Shown here in pieces: positions 34,449 to 43,019 of a DNA stretch of 64,000 nt. Every line of letters begins with the position of its first letter. Positions within the stretch are counted from its first letter, which is position 1. Origin of the DNA: Streptomyces vietnamensis (GTDB lineage Bacteria > Actinomycetota > Actinomycetes > Streptomycetales > Streptomycetaceae). The stretch lies in the NCBI RefSeq assembly GCF_000830005.1, contig NZ_CP010407.1, forward strand, positions 6,274,001-6,338,000, in the 5' to 3' direction. The notes under the pieces were generated by a model, which saw only the letters and a list, made by a program, of their open reading frames with translations, did no database searches and had not been told where the DNA came from. A program made the position numbers and the translations under genes.

Positions 34449-35495
34449 GTGGCAGGCGACACACCGTCCCGGAAGCGGCGTCTGCGGCTCCCCGGGAGCC
34501 CGGAGACGCACAAGGGCGGCTCAGGCCCGGCAGAGGGCGCCCAGGAGGCCCCCGAAGCCGAGCGCACCGCCTCCCTGCCCTCCCTCGGCGCACGTGACGA
34601 CGAGCGAGGCCTCCCGGCCTCGCTCGAAGCGGTCCTCGAGGTCGCCGAGACGGATCCGGCACGCCTGCCGGTGCGCGAGGAACAGGCCGGCGCGGCCGCA
34701 GCCCGGCAGGGCGGACGTCTCGGCGCCGTCAGGCGGCTGGCCGATCCCGCGCGGGCCCAGCTCGACCGGATCAGGATCGACTCCGACCGGATCGACGCCG
34801 TCCGGCGCGGCGTCACGCAGGGCGTCCGGCAGGGCGTGAAGCGTGGCGGGGACAGCGCCAAGGCCGGTCTCGGCTACCTGGCCGACCGGCTGATCGACCT
34901 CGCGCCGCGGATCCCCGTCCGCGACCTGGCGACCCTGCGCAAGCAGTTCCCCGGGCTCGGCCCCGAGGAGCTCGCCGACAAACTCGTCGCCGGCGCGGCG
35001 AACGCGAGCTCGACCGTGGGCGCGGGCGTCGGCGCCGCCGCCATGCTCCCCACGCCCCCGGCCATGCCGGCCGAACTGGCGGCCGAGATCACCGGCGTCG
35101 CCGCCGTCGAGCTCAAGCTCATCGCCGAACTGCACGAGGTCTACGGGCTGCGGCCCCCCGGCCGGATCACCCAGCGCTCGACGGCCTATCTGACCTCCTG
35201 GGCCGAGGAGCGGGGCATCGACCCCACCAGGCCCACCACGGTCAACGCCGCACTCGGCGGCCAGCTCAAGCGCGAACTGCGCCAGCAGATCATGAAACGC
35301 ATGGTGCGCAACCTGCCGAACCTCATGCCCTTCATGGTGGGCGCCGCCGTGGGCGCCGTCATGAACCGCCGCGACACCAAGAAGCTCGCCGCGCACATCC
35401 GCAAGGACCTCCGCGCCCGCCAGGTCCCCTGGGACGCCCTCCCGGAGCTGCCCCCGCTGGAGCAGCCCGAGAGCCCCGAGGAGCTGGGCCTCTAG
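34449..35495 (+). CDS. EcsC-like membrane-associated protein
   Basis: A 348-residue protein from GTG 34449. A disordered N terminus (about 1-100) leads to a helical region, VGAGVGAAAMLPTPPAMPAELAAEITGVAAVELKLIAELHEVYGL, which resembles the EcsC family core, then ANLPNLMPFMVGAAVGAVMNRRDTKKLA with one amphipathic or membrane segment. Function unknown; EcsC relatives act with secretion or phosphatidylserine handling in other bacteria. It stops 4 bp from the convergent DUF3093 stop. Confidence 0.7.
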   Translation: MAGDTPSRKRRLRLPGSPETHKGGSGPAEGAQEAPEAERTASLPSLGARDDERGLPASLEAVLEVAETDPARLPVREEQAGAAAARQGGRLGAVRRLADPARAQLDRIRIDSDRIDAVRRGVTQGVRQGVKRGGDSAKAGLGYLADRLIDLAPRIPVRDLATLRKQFPGLGPEELADKLVAGAANASSTVGAGVGAAAMLPTPPAMPAELAAEITGVAAVELKLIAELHEVYGLRPPGRITQRSTAYLTSWAEERGIDPTRPTTVNAALGGQLKRELRQQIMKRMVRNLPNLMPFMVGAAVGAVMNRRDTKKLAAHIRKDLRARQVPWDALPELPPLEQPESPEELGL

Positions 35496-35499
35496 CGCT

Positions 35500-36009
35500 C
35501 TAGCGCAGGCCCTGGGCGCGCTCCGCCTCCAGGGCCGCGACCAGCGCCTCCGGCTCACGGCTGGACAGGTACACGTACGGCGTCGGGTCCGCCGGGTCCG
35601 TCACCTCGACCCGTACCGCCCCCGGCACGTAGCTGCGCATCAGCATGAAGGCCCGCGGGTCCGCCTTGTGCATGCGCCACGCGCGCGCCTCCTCCGCGTC
35701 CAGCGCCTCGGCCGCCCCGAGCGCCGCGACCGGGATCCGCGCGTCGCCCGCCACCAGCGAACCGGCCACCACCCGGATCCTCGCGGAGCCGTACGAGGAG
35801 ACCACCACTCCGGCGATCACCGCCGCCGCGATCAGGCCGCCCAGCATCGGGACCGTGCCCAGCGGGAACATGATCAGGGCGCCGGAGAGACCGAGCAGAC
35901 CCACGATCACCCACCACGAGCGGGGCGCCGACAGCCGCTCGTCGAAACGCGGCGCCGCGGAGGGCGCGGGGGAGGGGGCCGGAGACGGGGACGGTACGGA
36001 AGGCTGCAT
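35500..36009 (-). CDS. DUF3093 family membrane protein
   Basis: A 169-residue protein with a Pro/Ser/Ala-rich start, two membrane helices (SWWVIVGLLGLSGALIMFPLG and PMLGGLIAAAVIAGVVV) and a C-terminal PH-like beta domain (ARIRVVAGSLVAGDARIPVAALGAAEALD). The ATG at 36007-36009 is used; the open frame continues upstream only because of the 36-bp repeats. Function unknown. Confidence 0.82.
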   Translation of the reverse strand: MQPSVPSPSPAPSPAPSAAPRFDERLSAPRSWWVIVGLLGLSGALIMFPLGTVPMLGGLIAAAVIAGVVVSSYGSARIRVVAGSLVAGDARIPVAALGAAEALDAEEARAWRMHKADPRAFMLMRSYVPGAVRVEVTDPADPTPYVYLSSREPEALVAALEAERAQGLR

Positions 36010-36018
36010 GCGTCCAAG

Positions 36019-36234
36019 CTTGGCACGGCACGCTCCGCGCCCGTCCGCGCGGGTCTTGGCGTGGCGCGACCGGCACCCGCCCGCGTGGGCCTCGGTACGG
36101 CGTGCTCCGCGCCCGCCCGCGTGGGTCTTCGTGCGATGCGACCCGCGCCCGGCCGTGCGGGTCCCGGCACGGCTCGACCCGCGCCCACCCGTGTGGGGCC
36201 CGGCACGGCGCGACCTGCGGGCATCCTCGCGGGT
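36019..36234. repeat. six tandem 36-bp repeats in a divergent promoter region
   Basis: Units begin at 36019, 36055, 36091, 36127, 36163 and 36199, each exactly 36 bp, of the pattern CTTGGCACGGCGCGAC...CCCGCGTGGGT with substitutions but no indels. The array fills nearly all the 238 bp between the divergent DUF3093 and thioesterase genes. It is open in several frames because 36 is a multiple of three, so apparent N-terminal extensions of both neighbours are artefacts. There are no unique spacers, so it is not a CRISPR array. Confidence 0.95.
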
Positions 36235-36247
36235 AAGGTCTGCGGCT

Positions 36248-36832
36248 GTGACTGCAACATCTGCCGCCCTCACCCCGCCGGCCGACGCCATACCGCCGGT
36301 ACGCCACCCCGACGCGCCGGCCCCCGGCGAGCTGCTCGGTGCGCACTACGAGTACTGCTTCGGGTGCGGCGGCGGGCAGCCCCACGGCCTCCACCTGGAA
36401 GCGCGCGCGGGCGAGGGCGTGACGGTCACCGCCGAGTTCACGGTGACCCCCGACCACCAGGGCGCCCCCGGCCTCGCGCACGGCGGCGTGCTCGCCACCG
36501 CGCTCGACGAGACCCTCGGCTCCCTGAACTGGTTGCTGCGGGTCATCGCCGTGACCGGACGACTGGAGACCGACTTCGCCCGGCCCGTTCCGGTCGGCAC
36601 CGTGCTCCACCTGGAGGCCGCCGTCACCGCCGTGCACGGCCGCAAGATCTACTCGACCGCCGTCGGCCGGATCGGCGGGCCCGAAGGCCCCGTCGCCGTC
36701 CGCGCCGACGCCCTCTTCATCGAGGTCAAGGTCGACCACTTCATCGACAACGGCCGCCCGGAGGAGATCCAGGCCGCCATGTCCGACCCCGACCAGGTCC
36801 GGCGCGCCCGCGCCTTCGAGGTGAACCCCTGA
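36248..36832 (+). CDS. PaaI-type thioesterase (hotdog fold)
   Basis: A 194-residue hotdog protein from GTG 36248. Core motif GLAHGGVLATALDETLGSLNWLL holds the His-Gly-Gly and the catalytic acidic residue. A CFGCG segment (YEYCFGCGGGQ) near the N terminus is common in this subfamily. It hydrolyses acyl-CoA or acyl-carrier thioesters; substrate unknown. Its TGA overlaps the dut ATG (TGATG), so they are cotranslated. A weak AAGGT precedes the start, just past the 36-bp repeats. Confidence 0.85.
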   Translation: MTATSAALTPPADAIPPVRHPDAPAPGELLGAHYEYCFGCGGGQPHGLHLEARAGEGVTVTAEFTVTPDHQGAPGLAHGGVLATALDETLGSLNWLLRVIAVTGRLETDFARPVPVGTVLHLEAAVTAVHGRKIYSTAVGRIGGPEGPVAVRADALFIEVKVDHFIDNGRPEEIQAAMSDPDQVRRARAFEVNP

Positions 36833-37344
36833 TGCGCAACCCTGTCGACGTACTGATCCGGCGAGTGGACCCGGAGGTGCCGATCCCGGCCTACGGGCAT
36901 CCCGGCGACGCCGGGGCCGACCTCGTGACCACCGAGGCCGCCGTACTGGCCCCCGGGGAGCGCGCCGTGCTGCCCACCGGGGTCTCCATCGCCCTGCCGG
37001 ACGGGTACGCGGCCTTCGTGCACCCGCGCTCCGGTCTCGCGGCCCGCTGCGGAGTGGCGCTCGTGAATGCCCCGGGGACGGTGGATGCCGGGTACCGTGG
37101 AGAGATCAAGGTGATCGTGGTCAATCTCGACCCGCGCGAGGACGTGCGGTTCGAACGATTCGACCGGATTGCCCAACTCGTCGTCCAGCAGGTCGAGAAG
37201 GTGCGCTTCCACGAGGTGGCGGAGCTTCCCGGTTCGGCGCGGGCCGAGGGGGGCTTCGGGTCCACCGGCGGTCATGCCGCCGTGGACGGCACGACGGGTG
37301 GGAATCGATACGCTTCGGTCGTATCCGACCGGGAAGGACAGTGA
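36832..37344 (+). CDS. dut: deoxyuridine 5'-triphosphate nucleotidohydrolase
   Basis: A 170-residue trimeric dUTPase converting dUTP to dUMP and pyrophosphate. All five motifs are present: DAGADL (1), PRSGLA (2), GTVDAGYRGEIKV (3), RFDRIAQLVV (4) and GFGSTGG (5, the C-terminal lid). The tail after motif 5 is about 20 residues longer than usual. It overlaps the thioesterase gene and lies one base before DUF3710. Confidence 0.96.
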   Translation: MRNPVDVLIRRVDPEVPIPAYGHPGDAGADLVTTEAAVLAPGERAVLPTGVSIALPDGYAAFVHPRSGLAARCGVALVNAPGTVDAGYRGEIKVIVVNLDPREDVRFERFDRIAQLVVQQVEKVRFHEVAELPGSARAEGGFGSTGGHAAVDGTTGGNRYASVVSDREGQ

Positions 37345-37345
37345 C

Positions 37346-38107
37346 GTGTTCGGACGTCGCAAGAAGAGCGGTGCCGCCGAGGACGCGGCGAGCGAGGCCG
37401 AGCAGGTCGTCGACGCGGTGGAGGACGAGGACGGCGCCGAGGCGCCGCGCCGCGTGAACCTTCCGCCGGCGCCCCGGCCCGACGGGCCCTGGGACATCTC
37501 CGAGGTCGCCAAGCCCGACGAGGGCCGCGTGGACCTCGGCGGGATCTTCGTGCCCGGTGTCGAGGGCATGGAGCTGCGCGTGGAGGTGGCGGGCGACGCG
37601 ATCGTCGCGGCCACCGTCGTCCTGCGCGACAGCGCCGTACAGCTGCAGGCCTTCGCCGCTCCCAAGAACGAGGGCATCTGGGGCGAGGTCCGCGACGAGA
37701 TCGCCACCGGCATCGTCCAGCAGGGCGGTGCCATCGACGAGGTCGAGGGCCCGCTCGGCTGGGAGCTGCGGGCCCAGGTCCCGGTGCAGCTGCCGGACGG
37801 CAACCGCGGCGTGCAGCTGGTCCGCTTCGTGGGCGTCGACGGACCCCGCTGGTTCCTGCGCGGAGTGATCTCCGGGCAGGGCGCGGTCCAGCCCGAGGCC
37901 GCCGGCCTCCTGGAGCAGATCGTCCGGGACACCGTGGTCGTCCGCGGCGACGGCCCGATGGCCCCGCGCGACCCGATCGTCCTCAAGCTGCCGAACGACG
38001 CGCAGATGGTGCCGGACGGCGTGCAGCAGGAGGAGCAGGAGAACTCCCGCTTCTCCGGCGGCATGGGTCAGCTCCAGCGCGGTCCGGAGATCTCCGAGAT
38101 CCGCTGA
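37346..38107 (+). CDS. DUF3710 family protein
   Basis: A 253-residue soluble protein starting at GTG 37346, one base after the dut stop, with GGAAGGA upstream. An acidic N terminus (VFGRRKKSGAAEDAASEAEQ) precedes the conserved GPWDISEV and WGEVRDEIA...QGGAIDEVEGPLGWEL core. It is conserved next to dut in actinobacteria; function unknown. A 25-bp-stem terminator follows at 38187. Confidence 0.86.
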   Translation: MFGRRKKSGAAEDAASEAEQVVDAVEDEDGAEAPRRVNLPPAPRPDGPWDISEVAKPDEGRVDLGGIFVPGVEGMELRVEVAGDAIVAATVVLRDSAVQLQAFAAPKNEGIWGEVRDEIATGIVQQGGAIDEVEGPLGWELRAQVPVQLPDGNRGVQLVRFVGVDGPRWFLRGVISGQGAVQPEAAGLLEQIVRDTVVVRGDGPMAPRDPIVLKLPNDAQMVPDGVQQEEQENSRFSGGMGQLQRGPEISEIR

Positions 38108-38186
38108 CGAACGGTCGCCGGGTCGCCCGGGCGACCCGGCACGACCGGGACACGGCCGATGGGCCGGGACCCGTTGGGATCGAGAC

Positions 38187-38245
38187 ACGGCCGGTGGGCC
38201 GCTTTCCGTACCTCGCGTACGGAAAGCGGCCCACCGGCCGTTTTC
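38187..38245 (+). terminator. rho-independent terminator, 25-bp perfect stem
   Basis: Bases 38187-38211 pair exactly with 38217-38241 around the loop CTCGC; TTTTCC follows. It is one of the longest perfect stems in the window and ends the thioesterase-dut-DUF3710 transcript. Confidence 0.92.
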
Positions 38246-38280
38246 CACAGGCCGGGAGCCCACCGGCCGTTTTCCACAGG
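38229..38280. repeat. direct 23-bp duplication of the terminator 3' arm
   Basis: GCCCACCGGCCGTTTTCCAC plus AGG occurs at 38229-38251 and again at 38258-38280. The second copy repeats the distal part of the terminator arm and its U-run, so the left arm could pair with either copy. Confidence 0.9.
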
Positions 38281-38359
38281 TCCAGGACCCGGCTCTGGCC
38301 CTCGGACCCGGCCGCGGACCATACTGACGGCGCAGATGTTCGAGGAGGGGGAGCACAGG

Positions 38360-39088
38360 GTGAGTGAGAGCAGCACCAGGTCCGCCACGGCCGTCGTCGA
38401 GGACCCGGCCGGACCGCCGATGGTCCGCGTCGAGGGCCTGCGCCGCTCGTACGGCACGGGCGAGGCCGCCGTCCACGCCCTGCGCGGGGTCTCCTTCGAC
38501 ATCCCGCGCGGCGAGCTCGTCGCGCTCAAGGGCCGCTCGGGCTCCGGCAAGACGACCCTGCTCAACCTCGTGGGCGGCCTCGACACCCCCGACGGGGGCC
38601 GGATCGTCATCGACGGCACCGACCTGTCCACGCTCGGCGAGAACGGGCTCCTGGAGCTGCGCCGCGACCGGATCGGCTTCATCTTCCAGTCCTTCGGGCT
38701 GCTCCCGATCCTCTCCGCCGCCGAGAACGTGGGCGTGCCCCTGCGGCTGCGCAAGGCGGACCCCGAGGAGCGCGAGGAGCGGGTCGCCCTGATGCTCGGG
38801 CTCGTGGGCCTCGCCGACCACGCGAACCAGCGGCCGGGAGAGCTCTCCGGCGGCCAGCAGCAGCGCGTCGCCATAGCCCGCGCCCTCGCGAACAAGCCGG
38901 CGCTGCTGATAGCCGACGAGCCGACGGGCCAGCTGGACGCGGAGACCGGGCTCGCCGTCATGCAGCTGCTGCGCGCCGTGGTGCGCAGCGAGGGCTGCAC
39001 GGCCCTGGTCGCCACCCACGACCCCCAGCTGCTCGGTCTGGCGGACCGGGTCCTGGAGCTGAGCGACGGCGAGATCATCGAGCACTGA
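38360..39088 (+). CDS. ABC transporter ATP-binding protein (MacB/LolD-like)
   Basis: A 242-residue ATPase from GTG 38360, with GGGGGAG upstream. Walker A is GRSGSGKTTL, the signature is LSGGQQQRVAIARAL, Walker B LLIADEPT, and the H-loop lies in ATHD. It resembles ATPases that drive lipoprotein or peptide export with an FtsX-like permease, but no permease gene lies next to it: the next gene is kdpD. The partner must be elsewhere. Confidence 0.88.
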   Translation: MSESSTRSATAVVEDPAGPPMVRVEGLRRSYGTGEAAVHALRGVSFDIPRGELVALKGRSGSGKTTLLNLVGGLDTPDGGRIVIDGTDLSTLGENGLLELRRDRIGFIFQSFGLLPILSAAENVGVPLRLRKADPEEREERVALMLGLVGLADHANQRPGELSGGQQQRVAIARALANKPALLIADEPTGQLDAETGLAVMQLLRAVVRSEGCTALVATHDPQLLGLADRVLELSDGEIIEH

Positions 39089-39224
39089 CGGGCTCATCGA
39101 GCACTGGACCGACCGGCGAGCCGACGGACGAGCAGGTCGCGGGGCACATCAGGATCACGTCAATACCGCCCCCGGCCACTCACCGTGTACGGAATGTCCG
39201 ATTGGCTGGAGATATGGTCGTGCC

Positions 39225-41774
39225 ATGGGACGCGGCAAGCTTCGGATCTACCTCGGCGCTGCGCCGGGCGTAGGCAAGACCTACGCCATGCTCTCCGAGG
39301 CTCACCGCCGGGTGGAGCGCGGCACGGACTGCGTGGTGGCCTTCGTGGAGACCCACGGACGGCCGCGTACGGAGGTGATGCTGCGCGGCCTGGAAAAGGT
39401 CCCGCGCCGCATCCTGGAGTACCGGGGGACCACCTTCCCCGAGATGGACGTCGACGCGGTCCTCGCCAGAAAGCCCGCCGTCGCCCTCGTCGACGAGCTC
39501 GCCCACACGAACATGCCGGGTTCCCGGAACCCCAAGCGGTGGCAGGACGTCGCCGAACTCCTCGCGGCCGGCATCGACGTCGTGTCCACCCTCAACATCC
39601 AGCACCTGGAATCCCTCGGCGACGTCGTCGAGGCGATCACCGGCGTACGGCAGCGGGAGACCGTCCCCGACGAGGTGGTGCGCCGGGCGGACCAGATCGA
39701 GCTGGTCGACATGTCCCCGGAGGCCCTGCGGCGCCGGATGGCCCACGGCAACGTCTACACCCCGGACAAGGTCGACGCGGCCCTCTCCAACTACTTCCGC
39801 CCCGGCAACCTCACGGCCCTGCGCGAGCTGGCCCTGCTCTGGACCGCCGACCGGGTCGACGAGTACCTCCAGCAGTACCGGGGCGAGCACAACATCCGCT
39901 CCACCTGGCAGGCCCGGGAGCGCATCGTCGTCGGTCTGACCGGCGGCCCCGAGGGCCGCACCCTCATACGGCGCGCCACCCGGCTCGCCGAGAAGGGCGC
40001 GGGCGGCGAGGTCCTCGCCGTCTACATCGCCCGCAGCGACGGGCTCACCGCGGCCTCCCCGAAGGAACTGGCCGTCCAGCGCACCCTCGTCGAGGACCTC
40101 GGCGGAACGTTCCACCACGTCATAGGCGACGACATCCCCTCCGCGCTCCTGGAATTCGCCCGCGGGGTCAACGCCACCCAGATCGTCCTCGGCTCCAGCC
40201 GCCGCAGGACCTGGCAGTACGTGCTCGGCCCCGGCGTCGGCCAGACCGTGGCACGCGACTCCGGGCCCGACCTCGACGTCCACATCGTCACCCACGGCGA
40301 GGTCGCCAAGGGCCGGGGCCTGCCGGTCGCGCGCGGGGCCCGCCTCGGCCGCTCCCGGATCCTCGGCGGCTGGCTCGTCGGCGTCGCGGGCCCGGTCGCC
40401 CTGGCCCTGCTCCTCACGCACATCGACGCCGACCTCGGCCTCGCCAACGACATGCTGCTCTTCCTCGCCCTGACGGTCGGTGCGGCGCTCCTCGGCGGCT
40501 TCCTGCCGGCGCTCGCCTCGGCGGCCGTCGGTTCCCTCCTCCTCAACTGGTTCTTCACCCCGCCCCTGCACCGGCTGACCATCGCCGACCCCCTGAACAT
40601 CGTCGCCATCGCCGTCTTCTTCGGCGTCGCGATGTCGGTCGCCTCGGTGGTGGACCTGGCCGCCCGGCGCACCCACCAGGCCGCCAGACTGCGCGCCGAG
40701 TCCGAGGTGCTCTCCTACCTCGCCGGCAGCGTGCTGCGCGGCGAGACGAGCCTGGAAGCCCTCCTCGAACGGGTCCGGGAGACCTTCTCCATGGAGTCCG
40801 TGGCCCTGCTCGAACGGACCGACGAGGTCGAGCCCTGGACCCGGGCCGCCAGCGTCGGCCCCCACCCGGCGGTACGGCCCGAGGAGGCGGACGTCGACAT
40901 GCCGGTCGGCGACCACCTGGCCCTCGCCCTGTCGGGCCGGGTGCTGCCCGCCGAGGACCGGCGGGTGCTCGGCGCCTTCGCCGCCCAGGCCGCGGTCGTC
41001 CTCGACCGGCAGCGCCTCGTCGGCGAGGCGGAGGAGGCCCGGAAGCTGGCCGAGGGCAACAAGATCCGTACGTCCCTGCTCGCCGCCGTCAGCCACGACC
41101 TGCGGACCCCGCTCGCGAGCATCAAGGCCTCCGTCTCCTCGCTGCGCTCCGACGACGTCGAATGGTCCGAGGAGGACCGGGCCGAGCTCCTGGAGGGCAT
41201 CGAGGCCGGCGCCGACCGCCTGGACCACCTCGTGGGCAACCTTCTCGACATGTCCCGCCTCCAGACCGGCACCGTCACCCCCCTGATCCGTCCCGTCGAC
41301 CTCGACGAGGTCGTCCCCATGGCCCTCGGCGGCGTCCCGGACGGCAGCGCCGAGCTCGACATCCCCGAGACGCTGCCCATGGTCGAGGTCGACAAGGGCC
41401 TCCTGGAGCGGGCCGTCGCCAACATCGTGGAGAACGCCGTGAAGTACAGCCCCGAGGGCGTGCCCGTCGCCGTCGCCGCCAGCGCGCTCGGCGACCGGGT
41501 CGAGCTGCGGGTCGTCGACCGCGGCCCCGGCGTCCCCGACGAGGCCAAGGACGGCATCTTCGAGCCCTTCCAGCGCTTCGGCGACGCCCCGCGCGGCGCC
41601 GGCGTCGGCCTGGGCCTCGCCGTCGCCCGCGGCTTCGTGGAGGCCATGGGCGGGACGCTCGGCGCCGAGGACACCCCCGGCGGCGGCCTCACCATGGTGC
41701 TCACCCTGCGGGCCGCGCCGGGCGGGCCCCAAGCCGTTCCGGCCGCCGACCTCCCGGCCCACGCCGTGACCTGA
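39225..41774 (+). CDS. kdpD: sensor histidine kinase KdpD
   Basis: An 849-residue potassium/turgor sensor. The N-terminal KdpD domain has Walker A GAAPGVGKTY (11-20) and the motif VDELAHTNMPGSRNPKRWQDV. A universal-stress-protein-like domain follows (about 240-375), then four close membrane helices (about 385-490), a GAF-like region, the H-box with H624 in AAVSHDLRTPLASIKASVSSL and the ATPase domain (ENAVKYSP, GAGVGLGLAVARG). It pairs with kdpE 87 bp downstream. The kdpFABC transporter genes are absent from this neighbourhood. GGAG is 13 bp before the ATG, rather far. Confidence 0.94.
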   Translation: MGRGKLRIYLGAAPGVGKTYAMLSEAHRRVERGTDCVVAFVETHGRPRTEVMLRGLEKVPRRILEYRGTTFPEMDVDAVLARKPAVALVDELAHTNMPGSRNPKRWQDVAELLAAGIDVVSTLNIQHLESLGDVVEAITGVRQRETVPDEVVRRADQIELVDMSPEALRRRMAHGNVYTPDKVDAALSNYFRPGNLTALRELALLWTADRVDEYLQQYRGEHNIRSTWQARERIVVGLTGGPEGRTLIRRATRLAEKGAGGEVLAVYIARSDGLTAASPKELAVQRTLVEDLGGTFHHVIGDDIPSALLEFARGVNATQIVLGSSRRRTWQYVLGPGVGQTVARDSGPDLDVHIVTHGEVAKGRGLPVARGARLGRSRILGGWLVGVAGPVALALLLTHIDADLGLANDMLLFLALTVGAALLGGFLPALASAAVGSLLLNWFFTPPLHRLTIADPLNIVAIAVFFGVAMSVASVVDLAARRTHQAARLRAESEVLSYLAGSVLRGETSLEALLERVRETFSMESVALLERTDEVEPWTRAASVGPHPAVRPEEADVDMPVGDHLALALSGRVLPAEDRRVLGAFAAQAAVVLDRQRLVGEAEEARKLAEGNKIRTSLLAAVSHDLRTPLASIKASVSSLRSDDVEWSEEDRAELLEGIEAGADRLDHLVGNLLDMSRLQTGTVTPLIRPVDLDEVVPMALGGVPDGSAELDIPETLPMVEVDKGLLERAVANIVENAVKYSPEGVPVAVAASALGDRVELRVVDRGPGVPDEAKDGIFEPFQRFGDAPRGAGVGLGLAVARGFVEAMGGTLGAEDTPGGGLTMVLTLRAAPGGPQAVPAADLPAHAVT

Positions 41775-41861
41775 CCGCCGGGCCCGCGCCCGTACACGCG
41801 CGCCCGTGCCCGTACTCGTATCCGTACCCCCTCGAAACGACGAAGAAGGTAGGCCCCCTCC

Positions 41862-42548
41862 ATGACCCGGGTCCTCGTGGTCGACGACGAGCCGCAGATC
41901 GTCCGCGCCCTGGTGATCAACCTGAAGGCGCGGAAGTACGAGGTCGACGCCGCGCCCGACGGTGCCACCGCCCTCCGGCTCGCCGCCGAACGCCACCCCG
42001 ACGTCGTCGTCCTCGACCTCGGACTGCCCGACATGGACGGCGTCGAGGTCATCAAGGGCCTGCGCGGCTGGACGAGGGTGCCGATCCTGGTCCTCTCCGC
42101 CCGGCAGACCTCCGACGAGAAGGTCGAGGCGCTCGACGCGGGCGCCGACGACTACGTCACCAAGCCCTTCGGCATGGACGAGCTCCTCGCCCGGCTGCGC
42201 GCGGCCGTGCGCCGCGCCGAGCCGGTCGGCGGTGCCGAGGACGGCGTCGTCGTGGTCGAGACCGAGGGCTTCACCGTCGACCTGGCCGCGAAGAAGGTGC
42301 ACCGCGACGGACGCGACGTCCGGCTCACCCCCACCGAGTGGCACCTCCTGGAGGTCCTGGTCCGCAACAGCGGCCGCCTCGTCAGCCAGAAGCAACTGCT
42401 CCAGGAGGTCTGGGGACCCTCGTACGGCACGGAGACCAACTACCTCCGGGTGTACATGGCGCAGCTCCGCCGCAAGCTGGAGACCGACCCCTCCCACCCC
42501 CGTCATTTCGTCACCGAACCGGGCATGGGGTACCGCTTCGAACACTGA
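41862..42548 (+). CDS. kdpE: response regulator KdpE
   Basis: A 228-residue OmpR-type regulator. The receiver has VDDEPQ and phospho-acceptor D52 in VVVLDLGLPDMDG, with K in VTKPFGMDELLARL. The DNA-binding domain reads RLTPTEWHLLEVLVRNSGRLVSQKQLLQEVWGPSYGTETNYLRVYMAQLRRKLE, diagnostic of KdpE. The spacer from kdpD is an 87-bp stretch with a repeated CGTAC theme. It would activate a kdp operon located elsewhere. Confidence 0.94.
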   Translation: MTRVLVVDDEPQIVRALVINLKARKYEVDAAPDGATALRLAAERHPDVVVLDLGLPDMDGVEVIKGLRGWTRVPILVLSARQTSDEKVEALDAGADDYVTKPFGMDELLARLRAAVRRAEPVGGAEDGVVVVETEGFTVDLAAKKVHRDGRDVRLTPTEWHLLEVLVRNSGRLVSQKQLLQEVWGPSYGTETNYLRVYMAQLRRKLETDPSHPRHFVTEPGMGYRFEH

Positions 42549-42617
42549 GACGGGAGCCGTACGGAAGGGTGGTCCGGGGCCGCCTCCGGTGACAGCGGCG
42601 GCCGGTACGCTTTCTGT

Positions 42618-43016
42618 ATGAGTGCTGCACCACGTACAGAGAAGCAGGCCGGACGGTTCCGCCGGATGCTCGACCGGCTCTCCTCCTCCCCGGAGGACCT
42701 GGAGTCGGAGGAGCTCCAGGAGGACGCCGACGCCTCGGGGTGCACGCGTATCTCCGACTGCTCCGACCGACAGATAGTCAAGGTGACTGGTACCTTGCGC
42801 ACGGTCACGCTGCGTCCCCGGGCCGGTGTGCCCGCGCTGGAGGCCGAACTCTTCGACGGCACGGCACCGCTCGACGTCGTGTGGCTCGGCCGGCGCTCCA
42901 TCGTGGGCATCGAACCCGGTCGCAAGCTGATCGCCTCCGGCCGGATCTCCATGAGCCACGGCCGGCGGGTCCTCTTCAATCCCAAATACGAGCTCCGACC
43001 GCTCGGACAGGAGTAG
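42618..43016 (+). CDS. OB-fold nucleic acid-binding protein
   Basis: A 132-residue protein with an acidic, helical N terminus and an OB-fold domain (IVKVTGTLRTVTLRPRAGVPALEAELFDGTAPLDVVWLGRRSIVGIEPGRKLIASGRI). TACGCT at 42604-42609 lies 8 bp before the ATG and no ribosome site is seen, so it may be translated from a leaderless mRNA. The DUF3159 gene follows 3 bp later. Relatives act in DNA repair or RNA binding; no precise role is claimed. Confidence 0.82.
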   Translation: MSAAPRTEKQAGRFRRMLDRLSSSPEDLESEELQEDADASGCTRISDCSDRQIVKVTGTLRTVTLRPRAGVPALEAELFDGTAPLDVVWLGRRSIVGIEPGRKLIASGRISMSHGRRVLFNPKYELRPLGQE

Positions 43017-43019
43017 CCG

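Noticed and set aside
36019..36234. CRISPR array
   Set aside because: The 36-bp units are contiguous and diverged, with no unique spacers and no cas genes nearby.
35500..36291. Extended N terminus of the DUF3093 protein through the 36-bp repeats
   Set aside because: The extra residues are only repeat translation, and the ATG at 36009 is the conserved start.
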